Position numbers and translations under genes: made by a program | Notes under the pieces: model-generated | What the model was told of the DNA's origin: nothing | Databases searched by the model: none | What the model saw: only the letters and a program-made list of their open reading frames with translations | Source: Streptacidiphilus sp. P02-A3a | Lineage (GTDB): Bacteria; Actinomycetota; Actinomycetes; Streptomycetales; Streptomycetaceae | DNA: 64,000 nucleotides | Direction: 5' to 3' | Assembly (NCBI RefSeq): GCF_014084105.1 | Contig: NZ_CP048289.1 | Span: 2,055,922-2,119,921 of the forward strand | Shown: piece after piece, positions 8,865 to 18,481 of the stretch | How the letters are laid out: each line of letters opens with the position of its first letter | How positions within the stretch are numbered: position 1 is the first letter of the stretch

Positions 8865-9650
8865 ATGCGATCGGACGTACGCCCCGCCGCCCCCGACGAC
8901 GGCGCCGCGCCAAGCCCCGGCCCCGGCCCCGGCCCCGGCCAAGGTCAGGGCCCCGGCCAGGGCCAGGGCCCCAAGGTCAAGCGGATGCCCCGGGCCCAGC
9001 GCGAGCAGCAGATGCTGGACGCCGCGGTGCGGGTCTTCTCCCGCCGCGGCTACCACGCGGCGTCCATGGACGAGATCGCCGAGGAGTCGGACGTCTCCAA
9101 GCCCATGCTGTACCTCTACCTGGGCTCCAAGGAGGCGCTGTTCGCCGCCTGCATCCGGCGCGAGGCCGAGCGGCTGATCGCCGCCGTCGCCCAGGCCGCC
9201 GAGCCGGGGCTGGAGACCGGGGAGCAACTGCGGCGCGGGCTCACCGCGTTCTTCGCGTTCGTCGCCGAGCACCGGGAGAGCTGGATCGTGCTCTACCAGC
9301 AGGCCCGGGCCCAGGGCGAGCCGATCGTGGAGGAGGTCGCGGCCTGCCGCCGCCAGGTGGTGAACGCGGTCACCGCGCTGGTCCGCCGCGCGGCGCGGGC
9401 CTCCGTCCCGGCCCCGCGCGAGGGCGAACCGGCGGACCGGCCGCCGCGCCCGGACCGGGGCGAGGCCGCCGCCGTCGCCCAGGCCATCGTCGGCGCGGCG
9501 GACGCGCTCGCCGGGTGGGTGCTGGACACCGGCCCGGAACCCCCGGAGGAGACCGCCAGGCGGCTGATGTCCGTGATCTGGATAGGCCTCGAACCCCGCC
9601 TCCACGGCGCCCGCTACGCCGCCGACCCCGCCGGGCCCGCAGCGTCCTAG
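8865..9650 (+). CDS. TetR-family regulator with Gly/Pro/Gln-rich N-tail
   Basis: 261-residue repressor. HTH around residues 48-90 (DAAVRVFSRRGYHAASMDEIAEESDVSK followed by YLYLGSKEALF, quoted here in two parts of the family pattern). The first 40 residues are unusual: a low-complexity stretch of PGPGPG and QGQGPG units from a GC-rich DNA repeat. A TAGACT hexamer (8853-8858) ends 6 bases before ATG and no ribosome site is visible, pointing to a leaderless transcript. Divergent from the aldehyde/alcohol dehydrogenase genes, which it probably represses together with itself through the 8721-8741 operator. Ligand unknown. Confidence 0.9.
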   Translation: MRSDVRPAAPDDGAAPSPGPGPGPGQGQGPGQGQGPKVKRMPRAQREQQMLDAAVRVFSRRGYHAASMDEIAEESDVSKPMLYLYLGSKEALFAACIRREAERLIAAVAQAAEPGLETGEQLRRGLTAFFAFVAEHRESWIVLYQQARAQGEPIVEEVAACRRQVVNAVTALVRRAARASVPAPREGEPADRPPRPDRGEAAAVAQAIVGAADALAGWVLDTGPEPPEETARRLMSVIWIGLEPRLHGARYAADPAGPAAS

Positions 9651-9796
9651 CGCGGCCCCGCCGGGGTGCGCCGGGCGCGGGCGTCGCGTCGCGGTGAGCT
9701 GCCACTCGTGCCACTCGTTCGGAGGACAGCGACTCGCCGTGCCCCGGTGGCCGTGTGAGCGTGAGGTCACTGTCCGTAGAAATCCGGAGGACCCAC

Positions 9797-10372
9797 GTGT
9801 CGACCACGACGCTCCGCAACTCAGTCGCCGCCGGGACGCTCGCCGTCTCCATGCTGGTACTGCCCGCCTGCTCCAGCTCCAGCAAGTCCAGCAGCGCCAC
9901 CAACGCCGTGGGCGCCGCCGCGACCGGCGCCGCGCCGACGACCAGCGCGGAGCGGGTCAAGCTCGCCAAGACCAAGTTCGTGCTGAACGCCAGCCTCGCG
10001 GCGGGCGCCGCCTACCAGTGGCTGTACAAGCCGTTCAAGGCGGGGACGTTCAAGAGCGGCGCCAAGGGCAGGACCGCCGCGCTGATCAAGGGCGGCCTGG
10101 CCGGGGCCTTCACCTACAACCGGCTGTCGGCCGCGCTGACCGACGCCAAGGGCGACCCGACGCTGTCCAAGGCCACCGACGCGCTGGGGTCCGCCGTGGC
10201 CGGCATCAAGGGCCTGCCCAGCAAGATCAAGGGCGGCACCGCCACCGACGCGGACTTCAACCAGGTCCAGAACACGGTGAACGGCATCAAGTCGGCCGGG
10301 GCGAGCAACGGGCTCAACGTCACCGACCAGGTGCCCTCGGCCGGGCAGCTCACCCAGATGGTGAGCAGCTGA
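9797..10372 (+). CDS. Putative lipoprotein, function unknown
   Basis: 191-residue protein with a lipoprotein signal: the N-terminal hydrophobic segment ends in LPAC, giving a lipid-modified Cys near residue 27, then a Ser-rich tether. GTG 9797 is supported by GGAGG 7 bases upstream. The mature part is rich in Lys, Ala and Gly (LAKTKFVLNASLAAGAAYQW, then helical segments) and ends at a Val-Ser-Ser tail; I recognise no family. The motif CCACTCGTTCG lies 76 bases upstream of the start. Convergent with the next gene, 8 bases apart. Confidence 0.82.
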   Translation: MSTTTLRNSVAAGTLAVSMLVLPACSSSSKSSSATNAVGAAATGAAPTTSAERVKLAKTKFVLNASLAAGAAYQWLYKPFKAGTFKSGAKGRTAALIKGGLAGAFTYNRLSAALTDAKGDPTLSKATDALGSAVAGIKGLPSKIKGGTATDADFNQVQNTVNGIKSAGASNGLNVTDQVPSAGQLTQMVSS

Positions 10373-10380
10373 GCGCCGCG

Positions 10381-10593
10381 TCAGCCGTCGACGAACACGT
10401 AGCGCCAGCGCCGCCGCCCGTCCGGGCCGTGCAGCGACTCGGACCGGTAGACCGCGACCCGGCGCGGCGCGCCCGCCCGCGCGGGCAGTTCCGCCAGGTA
10501 CTCCGCCGGGACCCGCTCGGCGAGGTTCACCGCCACCGGCAGTGACCGCCCGTCGAGCGGTCCTCCGACGAACTCGATCCTGGCCTGTCGCAT
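10381..10593 (-). CDS. Small hypothetical protein (GGPLDGR motif)
   Basis: 70-residue protein starting MRQARIEFVGGPLDGRSLPV and ending RRWRYVFVDG. The FVGGPLDGR opening recurs in small actinobacterial and phage proteins of unknown function. Start ATG 10593 chosen because homologous small proteins begin just before the motif. It is coded on the minus strand between two plus-strand genes; no signal peptide or membrane segment. Confidence 0.65.
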   Translation of the reverse strand: MRQARIEFVGGPLDGRSLPVAVNLAERVPAEYLAELPARAGAPRRVAVYRSESLHGPDGRRRWRYVFVDG

Positions 10594-10707
10594 GCGGTCA
10601 GTTTCGCACTTCCGCGACCCGTGCTCACCGCACCCCCCGCACACCCGTATCCTGCTCAGTACACACTCCGGTAACCCTGGGGTGCGTACAGAGGCGAGAG
10701 GGGCTCG

Positions 10708-11421
10708 ATGGAATCCGCGGGCAGGCTGAGCAACTGGTGGCGCAGATGGTCCGGCGCCGATACCGGGGCGGACGCCGCTGCCGACGCGGATCAGCACGCC
10801 TCGCGGCTGGCCGAGCTGCTGGCGGTGACCCGGGCCGGGTTCCCGGTGGTGCCCGCCGCGCACGCGGTCGAGTACCGGTGTTCCTGCGACCGGGTCGGCT
10901 GTCCGGCCCCGGCCCAGCATCCGCTCTCCTTCGCCTGGCAGTCGATGGCCACCGTCGACGCCGAGCAGGTCGCCCGCTGGCTCGCGGTGGACCCGCAGGC
11001 CAACGCCGTCACCGCGACCGGCCGCGCGCACGACGTGCTGGACGTCCCGGCCGAGGCCGGGCGGTTCGCGCTGGAGCGGATGGCCGAGCTCGGCGTCGCG
11101 CCCGGGCCGGTCGCCGCCGTGGGGGAGGATCGTTTCCTCTTCTTCACCACCACCCGGTCCACCCTGGACGAGGACGAATGGTGGACCTCCGAGCTGGACA
11201 CCCACCCGGAGGACCTGGCCGAGCACCCCGGCATCCGCTGGCACACCCGCGGCAGCTACGTGCTGGTGCCCCCGTCCCGCCTCACCGACGGTTCCCAGGT
11301 CACCTGGGTCCGCCCGCCGGACCACCCCCTCCCCGACCCCCTCCGCGTGCTCGACCTCCTCGCCGACGCCTGCACCGCGGTCGGCGCCGTCGCCGCCCCC
11401 GAACACTGGTTCATCGGCTGA
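10708..11421 (+). CDS. Bifunctional primase/polymerase-like (prim-pol) domain protein
   Basis: 237-residue cytoplasmic protein resembling the actinobacterial group annotated as bifunctional DNA primase/polymerase N-terminal domain. Visible features: a Cys-rich turn (YRCSCDRVGCPAPAQHPL, residues about 56-73), FAWQSMATVDAEQV, the VTATGRAHDVLDVP strand-turn, and a C-terminal GIRWHTRGSYVLVPPS block typical of prim-pol folds. The metal-binding acidic pair of active prim-pols (normally DxD) is not obvious; DVLD is the nearest, so activity is doubtful. ATG 10708 follows GAGAGGGG. Stand-alone chromosomal gene; role unknown. Confidence 0.72.
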   Translation: MESAGRLSNWWRRWSGADTGADAAADADQHASRLAELLAVTRAGFPVVPAAHAVEYRCSCDRVGCPAPAQHPLSFAWQSMATVDAEQVARWLAVDPQANAVTATGRAHDVLDVPAEAGRFALERMAELGVAPGPVAAVGEDRFLFFTTTRSTLDEDEWWTSELDTHPEDLAEHPGIRWHTRGSYVLVPPSRLTDGSQVTWVRPPDHPLPDPLRVLDLLADACTAVGAVAAPEHWFIG

Positions 11422-11463
11422 CCAGCACTCTGTCCAGCGGGTACGGCGAACGCCACTCGCAAG

Positions 11464-11538
11464 GATGAATGTCGCGGCGCCCTGTCGTGGCATGTCGCCC
11501 GCTGCCTCCAGGTCGAGGTCACGGCGTGTCCGGGGCAG
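11464..11538 (+). pseudogene. Possible relic of a hicB antitoxin N-terminus
   Basis: In the frame of codons 11464-11538 the peptide contains SWHVARCLQVEVTACPGQ, which matches the WxVARCLEVEVxSxG opening of HicB antitoxins. There is no start codon, the frame is not continued into a HicB core, and the hicA start lies inside the segment in another frame. This looks like the leftover of hicB after a deletion reaching hicA. The match is short, so chance cannot be excluded. Confidence 0.45.
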
Positions 11539-11729
11539 AGATCGCCAAGGCGGTGCTACGCGCCGGATTCGGGCAGGTCTCCATGCGCGGCAGCCACGCC
11601 AAGTACCGCCACCCGGAGGGGCGTACCGTTATCGTCCCCATGCACCGCGCCCTCGCGCCGGGCACGCTGCGATCTGTCCCGCGACAGGTCGAATGGAGCG
11701 TCGAGCAGCTGGAACCGCACCTGAAGTAG
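11526..11729 (+). CDS. hicA: HicA-family mRNA interferase toxin (orphan)
   Basis: 67-residue protein of the HicA/YcfA family, a double-stranded-RNA-binding-domain ribonuclease that degrades mRNA as part of HicAB toxin-antitoxin systems. Motifs: GAEIAKAVLRAGF at the start, the RGSHAKYRH loop with the catalytic His, VIVPMHRALAPGTL and a C-terminal helix. GTG 11526 is preferred (GAGG 8 bases upstream, family-typical opening); an ATG at 11469 would add 19 residues. No intact HicB antitoxin gene lies on either side; only a possible 25-codon relic upstream. Either the toxin is inactive, poorly expressed, or controlled from elsewhere. Confidence 0.8.
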   Translation: MSGAEIAKAVLRAGFGQVSMRGSHAKYRHPEGRTVIVPMHRALAPGTLRSVPRQVEWSVEQLEPHLK

Positions 11730-11754
11730 GCCTTCGCGGTTCCCGTGGCCCGGG

Positions 11755-12603
11755 TCAGGGGAGGGTGAGGATCTCGGCGCCGGTGTCGGTGACGACGAGG
11801 GTGTGTTCGAACTGGGCGGTGCGCTTGCGGTCCTTGGTGACGATCGTCCAGCCGTCCGGCCAGGTGTCGTGCTGGTAGGTGCCGAGGGTCAGCATCGGCT
11901 CGATGGTGAAGGTCATGCCGGTGCGGATCACCGTGGTGGCGTGCGGGCTGTCGTAGTGGGGCACGATCAGGCCCGAGTGGAACGACGTGTTGATGCCGTG
12001 GCCGGTGAAGTCCCGGACCACGCCGTAGCCGAACCGCTTCGCGTAGGACTCGATCACCCGGCCGATGACGTTGATCTGCCGTCCCGGCCGCACCGCCGCG
12101 ATCCCGCGCCGGGTGGCCTCGCGGGTGCGCTCCACCAGCAGCTCGGACTCCTCGTCCACCTCGCCGACGAGGTAGGTGGCGTTCAGGTCGCCGTGCACGC
12201 CGTGGATGAACGCGGTCACGTCCAGGTTCACGATGTCGCCGTCGGCGAGCACCGTCGAGTCCGGGATGCCGTGGCAGATCACCTCGTTGACCGAGGTGCA
12301 GATGGACTTGGGGAAGCCCCGGTAGCCCAGGTCCGAGGGGTAGGCGCCGTGGTCGCACATGTACTCGTGGGCGATCCGGTCCAGCTCGTCCGTGGTCACC
12401 CCGGGGACGATCGCGGCGGCGGCGGCGTCCATCGTCCGGGCGGCGATCCGCCCGGCGATCCGCATCTTCTCGATGGTCTCCGGGGTCTGCACCTCGGGCC
12501 CGGTGTACGGCTGCGGCGCCTTGCGGCCGACGTACTCGGGGCGCGCGATGCGGGCGGGGACGCTGCGGGTGGGCGACAGGGTGCCGGGGACCAAGGGAGC
12601 CAT
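11755..12603 (-). CDS. map: Type I methionine aminopeptidase
   Basis: Removes the initiator methionine from nascent proteins. 282 residues with an N-terminal extension before the pita-bread fold, as in actinobacterial MapB-type enzymes. Metal ligands are visible: D in [11 protein letters not shown] in HGDLNATY, H in FTGHGI, E in TIEPML and E in [19 protein letters not shown] carries the conserved His. Start ATG at 12603. Convergent with hicA, 25 bases apart. A housekeeping gene, probably monocistronic. Confidence 0.95.
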   Translation of the reverse strand: MAPLVPGTLSPTRSVPARIARPEYVGRKAPQPYTGPEVQTPETIEKMRIAGRIAARTMDAAAAAIVPGVTTDELDRIAHEYMCDHGAYPSDLGYRGFPKSICTSVNEVICHGIPDSTVLADGDIVNLDVTAFIHGVHGDLNATYLVGEVDEESELLVERTREATRRGIAAVRPGRQINVIGRVIESYAKRFGYGVVRDFTGHGINTSFHSGLIVPHYDSPHATTVIRTGMTFTIEPMLTLGTYQHDTWPDGWTIVTKDRKRTAQFEHTLVVTDTGAEILTLP

Positions 12604-12776
12604 GGCGGCCAGTCTAGGGCGTGCCCCGGCGCCGTGGACCCGGCAAGATCCGCAGGACCCGCCCCCGATCTCCGCCCAGGCGTGCGACGGCTCGCGCGGG
12701 GCAGCATCCTGAGTGCAGCGACAGCCGCGACCGTAGTGACAGCGGACACGTGACAGCAGACAGGTGGGAGTACCCG

Positions 12777-12977
12777 ATGACCGACAGTGGCAAGGACGCC
12801 GGCGGCGACAGCGAGGGCTGGTTCTACTGCCTCAAGCACAAGAAGGTCGAGCAGGGCATGGTCTGTCCGGCCCGCAACCGCCTCGGCCCCTACCCGACGG
12901 AGGCCGAAGCCGCCCGCGCGCTGGAGATCTCCCGCGAGCGCAACGAGGCCTGGGACAACGACCCGCGCTGGAAGTAG
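12777..12977 (+). CDS. Small conserved hypothetical protein
   Basis: 66 residues, soluble. Contains [18 protein letters not shown] and [20 protein letters not shown], a pattern I recognise from a conserved actinobacterial small protein of unknown role in which a Cys pair (here in FYCLKH and MVCPAR) and the GPYPT turn are constant. ATG 12777 follows GTGGGAG. The Cys/His spacing could hold a metal, which is speculation. Divergent from map. Confidence 0.82.
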   Translation: MTDSGKDAGGDSEGWFYCLKHKKVEQGMVCPARNRLGPYPTEAEAARALEISRERNEAWDNDPRWK

Positions 12978-13056
12978 CCCGCCCCCCGCAGCGCCCCCCG
13001 CCGTCGCCGAAACGGACGCAGGCGGACAATGCGGGCATCCCCTTGGCGGCGGGCCG

Positions 13057-13074
13057 CCACCCGTGCAAGGGTGG
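13057..13074 (+). terminator. Weak terminator-like hairpin
   Basis: CCACCC-6-GGGTGG followed by TTCT, located 80 bases after the small hypothetical gene and 42 bases before the DUF4129 gene. Short stem, so only a weak candidate for ending the upstream transcript. Confidence 0.35.
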
Positions 13075-13115
13075 TTCTGCGGATTGACTCGTGCACAGAT
13101 CGTGCCCGAGCAGTC

Positions 13116-14201
13116 ATGGGGACAGGCACGGGGGCGCAGGGCGTGGCGGACCAGGCAGGCGACCGGCGGGCCGACCCGGCGGTCTCGCGCAGCCCCAGGA
13201 CGCCCGCCCCGCCCCGGCCGCTGGGCCCTCTGCTCGGACTCGCCTCGGCGGTCGGACTCGCGCTCGCCGCGCTCTGCCTGCACGCCACCGGCGGCGTCCC
13301 GCAGGCCGGTACCGGCCCGCTGACCGGGTACTGGCTGCTGCTCGCGCTCGGCACCGCCGTCGGCGGCAGCATGCTCGCGGTCAAGTACCGGGTCCGGCAG
13401 GAGGAGCGCCCAGGCATATCGGCGCGCGAGGAGCGCTTCACCAGACTCACCGTGTTCGGCGTGTTCGCCATCGCCGCCGCCACCACGGTCTGGCTGATCG
13501 TGATCGGCAGCGGCCAGCCGGTCCATACCCAGGCCCCGCCCCGGCCGCCCGACACCACGCCGCCGACGTCCCAGCCGAGCACACCGGCCCAGCCGCACCC
13601 GGTGGCCGCGAAGAACTCCGGCCACCCGTTCGACCTGCGGCCCTACCTGATCCTGCTGGTGGTCCTGATCATCCTGGCGGTCCTGGGCCTGATCATCTAC
13701 TACCTCGTGCGCTACCTCCCCACCTGGCGCCGCACCCCCGGCATCGTCGCCGCGCCGCCCGCCGCCGAGGCGGACGAGGTGCGGCTGGCCGAGGCGGTCA
13801 ACGCCGGACGCCTGGCCCTGCGGGGGGACGACAGCCGCGCCGCCGTCATCGCCTGCTACGCCGCGATGGAGGCCTCGCTCGCGGCCAACGGCCTCGGCCG
13901 CCACCTGTCCGACAGCCCGGCGGACCTGCTCGGCCGGGCCGCCGCCGCCGGACTGCTCGACGGCCCGGCCCCGGACGCCCTCGCCGACCTGTTCCGTGAG
14001 GCCCGCTACTCCAGCCACCCGATGGGCCCGGAGCACCTGCACCGGGCCCGCGCCGCGCTGGACGAGATCAGCGCGACGCTGCTGGCGCACCGGGCCCGCG
14101 CCGAGGCCGAGGCCGACGCCTGGGCGCTGGGCGAGGACGACCCCGCCGCGCCGGACCGGAAGCCCCGGCACCCGGCCGAGCGGCAGACGGTGACCCGGTG
14201 A
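13116..14201 (+). CDS. DUF4129 membrane protein
   Basis: 361-residue membrane protein, first gene of a five-gene operon. Four likely membrane segments: near residues 35-55, 70-90, 115-135, and a strongly hydrophobic one around 180-205 (ILLVVLIILAVLGLIIYYLV), separated by a Pro-rich external loop. The C-terminal cytoplasmic DUF4129 domain carries the typical AVIACYAAMEASLAANG and LFREARYSSHPM blocks. ATG 13116 chosen; a downstream GTG is possible. Its stop overlaps the next start (GTGA). In other bacteria DUF4129 proteins accompany MoxR and DUF58 proteins, where they are thought to aid assembly or stress-related envelope functions. Confidence 0.88.
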   Translation: MGTGTGAQGVADQAGDRRADPAVSRSPRTPAPPRPLGPLLGLASAVGLALAALCLHATGGVPQAGTGPLTGYWLLLALGTAVGGSMLAVKYRVRQEERPGISAREERFTRLTVFGVFAIAAATTVWLIVIGSGQPVHTQAPPRPPDTTPPTSQPSTPAQPHPVAAKNSGHPFDLRPYLILLVVLIILAVLGLIIYYLVRYLPTWRRTPGIVAAPPAAEADEVRLAEAVNAGRLALRGDDSRAAVIACYAAMEASLAANGLGRHLSDSPADLLGRAAAAGLLDGPAPDALADLFREARYSSHPMGPEHLHRARAALDEISATLLAHRARAEAEADAWALGEDDPAAPDRKPRHPAERQTVTR

Positions 14202-14737
14202 GCGCCCGCCGCGCCCCGCGCCTGCCGGTCGTGCCGGAGGCCCTGGCCGTGCTCGCCCTCGCCGCCATCGGCGCCGAGGTGCTGCTCGCGCTCGTCGGCG
14301 GCCTGCCCGCGGTCGCCACCGGCGCGGCCGTGCTCGCGGTCGCCGCGCTGCTCGCCGCCCGCTACGTCGACGGCGCCGACGCGGTGGACGGCGACTACCG
14401 GCGCCGGATCCGGCTGGTCGGCAGCCGCGAACCGACGCTGCGCTACTGGGACGCGGCGATCCAGGACGCCCAGGAGTCGCTCTCCGGCTACGAGTTGCAC
14501 CTGCGCCCGCTGCTCCAGCGGCTGTACGCGGTACGCCTGGCCGAGCGGCACGGTGTCTCGCTGCACGCCGAGCCCGCCCGCGCCGCCGCGATCGTCGGGC
14601 CGGAGCTCTGGCCCTGGATCGACCCCGCCCGCCGCCGACTCACCCCGGAGTTCTCCCGCGAGCCCGACCCCGCCCTGCGCCAGGCGGTCCCCGAGGGCGT
14701 GATCACCGCCCTGGTCGACCGCCTGGAACAGCTCTGA
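14198..14737 (+). CDS. Membrane protein of MoxR operon
   Basis: 179 residues; GTG start overlaps the DUF4129 stop by 4 bases, so translation is coupled. Residues about 15-55 form one or two hydrophobic segments (VLALAAIGAEVLLALVGG, AAVLAVAALLAARYV). The rest is cytoplasmic and holds RRRIRLVGSREPTLRYWD and a YELHLRPLLQRLYAVRLAERHGV-type helix. This gene is a regular companion of MoxR/DUF58 operons in streptomycetes; no enzymatic motif is seen. Confidence 0.82.
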   Translation: MSARRAPRLPVVPEALAVLALAAIGAEVLLALVGGLPAVATGAAVLAVAALLAARYVDGADAVDGDYRRRIRLVGSREPTLRYWDAAIQDAQESLSGYELHLRPLLQRLYAVRLAERHGVSLHAEPARAAAIVGPELWPWIDPARRRLTPEFSREPDPALRQAVPEGVITALVDRLEQL

Positions 14738-14807
14738 AGCCCCCGCCGAACCGCCCCCGCCCGAACCCGCCCCCGAAGAAGCACCCCCGCAGCCGCCAAG
14801 GAGCACC

Positions 14808-15799
<992 letters not shown>

Positions 15800-15803
<4 letters not shown>

Positions 15804-17173
15804 GCCGGACCGTCGGCGCGGCCCGCCGCGCCGCCCCGGCGGAGCCGCCGCTGCCGCCCGAGGTACGCCGCGCGCTGGGCGCCGCCGCCGGCGCCCACAG
15901 CGACACCGAGGCCCCGGAACGGCGCCCGGAGGGCTGGCGGCCGGGACCGCGGATGCTGCGGCTGTCGACGCTGGTCGCGCTGGCCGCGTTCCTGGCGGTG
16001 GTCACCGGACGGCCCTGGCTGCTGGCGCTCGCCGCCGGTCCGCTGGGCCTGCTGGTGCTGTCGGCGTCCGGCGAGGCCAAGCCGGAGCTGGCCGAGGCCG
16101 TCGCCGACGTCCCGGCCCGCCGCTGCTTCGAGGGCGAGCCGGTGACCGCCACCGTCACCGCCGCCTTCGACGGCGTGGTCGGCTGGATCGACCCCGGGGT
16201 CACCCCGGGACCGGGCACCGAGCTGGTGTCGGTGTCCGTGGCCGGGCCCGTGGTCACCCTCGGTTTCCTGGCCCGCCGCTGGGGCCGCTGGTCGCTCGGC
16301 ACCGTCGACCTCGACCTGTACGATACCGGCGGCCTGGTCCGGCGTACCGTCCGGGCCGAGCTCGGCGAGATCGAGGTGTTCCCGCAGCCCGCCGACGGCA
16401 CGTTCACCCCGATCCCGGTCCGGCTGCCGGACCGCCTCGGCGAGCACACCGCCCGGCAGACCGGCGAGGGCATCGAGGTGGTCGGCGTGCGCCCGCACGT
16501 CTGGGGCGAGCGGCAGCGCCGCATCCACTGGGCGGCGACCACCCGGCGCGGCAGCATCCAGCTCAACCAGTTCGCCGCCGAGCGCACCGCCGACGCCGTG
16601 GTCGTGCTCGACGCCTTCGCGGACGTCGCCGACCCGGTCACCCGGCTCTCCAGCCTGGACGAGTCGCTGCGGGTCGCCACCGGACTGATCCGCACCTACC
16701 TGCGCAGCCACGACCGGGTCGGCGTGGTCTCCGTCGGCGGCAAACTCAACTGGCTGCAACCGGGAACCAGCGACGCCTACTTCTACCGGCTGGTGCAGAC
16801 CGTCCTGGACGTCCGCCGCGACCTGGCCTTCCACACCCCCGACCTGAACCGGCTGCCCCCGCCGGCGATCCCCAACAGCGCCCTGGTGTACGCGGTCACG
16901 CCGCTGGCGGACCCGCGGATGATGGACGTCCTCAGCGGCCTCGCCGAGCGCGGCAACCCGGTGGTCGTGGTCGAGATCCCGATCGGCGACCCGCGCGTGG
17001 ACCGCGACGACGATGTCGAGCAACTGGCCCTGCGGCTTTGGCGGTTGGACCGCGAGGCGCTGCGCTACAGCCTGGTCGAGAAGGGCATCCCGGTGGTCCC
17101 GTGGGAGGGCGGGACGCTCGACCTCAGCCTCGCCCCGCTGCTCCGCACCCGCATCCAAGGAAGGGTCGGATGA
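15800..17173 (+). CDS. DUF58 domain protein
   Basis: 457 residues. Two hydrophobic segments near residues 50-90 anchor it in the membrane; the DUF58 core has the GIEVVGVRPHVWGERQRRIHW block and the AATTRRGSIQLNQF continuation typical of the family, followed by a VWA-like region (VVLDAFADVADPV, then a MIDAS-like surface). Coupled to MoxR by an ATGA overlap and to the next gene by another. Likely the partner substrate or adaptor of the MoxR ATPase. Confidence 0.92.
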
Positions 17174-17838
17174 CCACCCTGCCCCCGCCGCCGCCCGCGC
17201 CCGACGTCCAGGACGTCCCGGCCGTCCCCCCGCCGCCGCCCGCGCCCGACGGGCCCGCCGCGCCGGACGCCGCGGTCTGGGCGGTACCCGAGACCGACCC
17301 GCGGGAGTGGGGGCTGCGGCTGCTCGGCGTGCCGCTCGCACTGGCGGTGACCGACCCGGCCGGATGGTTCTCCGGCCCTCCGGCCCGGCTGCTGCTCCCG
17401 CTGGTCGCCGTCCTCGGCGCGCTGGCCGGGGCCGGTCCGGTGGCGGCCCGCCCGGTCCTCGGCGACGGCCGCTGGCGGCGGCGGATCGTCCGGTACCGCA
17501 ACAGCCTGTTCACCGCGGGCTGCGTGCTGTTCGCGGCGCTGTTCCCACCGCCCGGCTGGCTCGCCGTCTGTGACACGGTGCTGCTGCTCAGCTACCTGCT
17601 GCTGCTGGACGCCTTCGTCGGCGGGCCGCCCGCCGCCGCGCTGCTCCGGCGTCCGCTGGCGCTGCTGTCGCTGTACGCGGGCAGCGGCGTGGTGCTGGCG
17701 GCGGCGCTGCTCCCGGTCGACGCGACCGGCGCCTGGGCCCGGCTGATCGCGGCCCTGGCCATCGCCGGCTCGGGCGCCGGGGTCCTGGCCGCCCTACGGC
17801 TGCGCCACCGGGGCCCCCGGCCGACCGGCGGCCGCTAG
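17170..17838 (+). CDS. Pro-rich membrane protein, end of MoxR operon
   Basis: 222 residues. The N-terminal 45 residues are Pro/Ala-rich (two PPPPPAPD blocks), followed by about five or six hydrophobic segments (LRLLGVPLALAVTD, LLLPLVAVLGALAGAG, ALFPPPGWLAVC, VLLLSYLLLLDAFVG, LALLSLYAGSGVVLAAALL, LIAALAIAGSGAGVLAAL). ATG overlaps the DUF58 stop. No recognised family; presumed membrane component of the MoxR system. Its stop codon overlaps the stop of the convergent DUF3291 gene by two bases. Confidence 0.8.
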   Translation: MTTLPPPPPAPDVQDVPAVPPPPPAPDGPAAPDAAVWAVPETDPREWGLRLLGVPLALAVTDPAGWFSGPPARLLLPLVAVLGALAGAGPVAARPVLGDGRWRRRIVRYRNSLFTAGCVLFAALFPPPGWLAVCDTVLLLSYLLLLDAFVGGPPAAALLRRPLALLSLYAGSGVVLAAALLPVDATGAWARLIAALAIAGSGAGVLAALRLRHRGPRPTGGR

Positions 17839-18347
17839 GACGCCGCCGGGGCCGGAACGGGCGTCCGGACCGGTGCGGGGAAGGTCTCGCGCAGGGTGAA
17901 GGCGTCGGCGGTGGGCCCGTGCGCGCGCAGCGACCGCAGCCGCTGTTCGGCGTCGGCCACGCTCGGCCGGACCCCGGCCGGTACCCACCAGAGCGCGGTC
18001 ATCGCCTCGACCGGCCTGGCGAACCACTCGCGGCGGCGGCTCAGCACCGCGCGGTGCATCGGGCCGTAGATGTACGCCGACAGCGACTCCGGGTCCCGCC
18101 AGACCGACATGTTGATGATCAGCCAGTCGTCGTCGAAGACCTTGATCTCGGTGGCGTTCCCCTCGTCGTCCTGCAACCGCCAGCGGTACCCGTCGGCGGC
18201 CTCGGCCGCCGCGTTGACCGAGTCCAACGCTGAGACGAAGCCGGCCAGTCGCTCGCTGTCCAGCGGGGCGAGCAGTCTGCCGATGTTGACCTGGGCGAGT
18301 TCGAAGACGGATTCGAAGAAAGGTTCGAAGGCAGGGGAGTCAGTCAT
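17835..18347 (-). CDS. DUF3291 domain protein
   Basis: 170-residue soluble protein with the DUF3291 pattern: ELAQVNIGRLLAPLDSERLAGF near the start, DDWLIINMSVWRDPESLSAYIYG in the centre, then RRREWFARP and ALWWVPAGVRPSV. The fold resembles dimeric alpha-beta-barrel monooxygenase-like domains; function is unknown. ATG 18347. The gene lies in a short gap between the MoxR operon and a secreted protein and shares overlapping stop bases with the former. Confidence 0.85.
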   Translation of the reverse strand: MTDSPAFEPFFESVFELAQVNIGRLLAPLDSERLAGFVSALDSVNAAAEAADGYRWRLQDDEGNATEIKVFDDDWLIINMSVWRDPESLSAYIYGPMHRAVLSRRREWFARPVEAMTALWWVPAGVRPSVADAEQRLRSLRAHGPTADAFTLRETFPAPVRTPVPAPAAS

Positions 18348-18426
18348 GATCCACCCAGTCTGCCCGCCGCCCGCCCGCCCCGGCCATGCCCCTCGCTGCC
18401 AATCACCCCCGACTTCCCGCCAGACG

Positions 18427-18468
18427 CGGTCCGCCCCGCCCCCGGAGCCGAGGGGACGGGGCGGACCG
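18427..18468. terminator. Terminator hairpin after secreted-protein gene
   Basis: Inverted repeat CGGTCCGCCCCG / CGGGGCGGACCG, 12-bp arms and 18-base loop, starting 14 bases beyond the minus-strand stop at 18482. Fits the end of that gene and could also protect the upstream side of the DUF3291 gene. Confidence 0.7.
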
Positions 18469-18481
18469 ACTGAGCCGGGCG

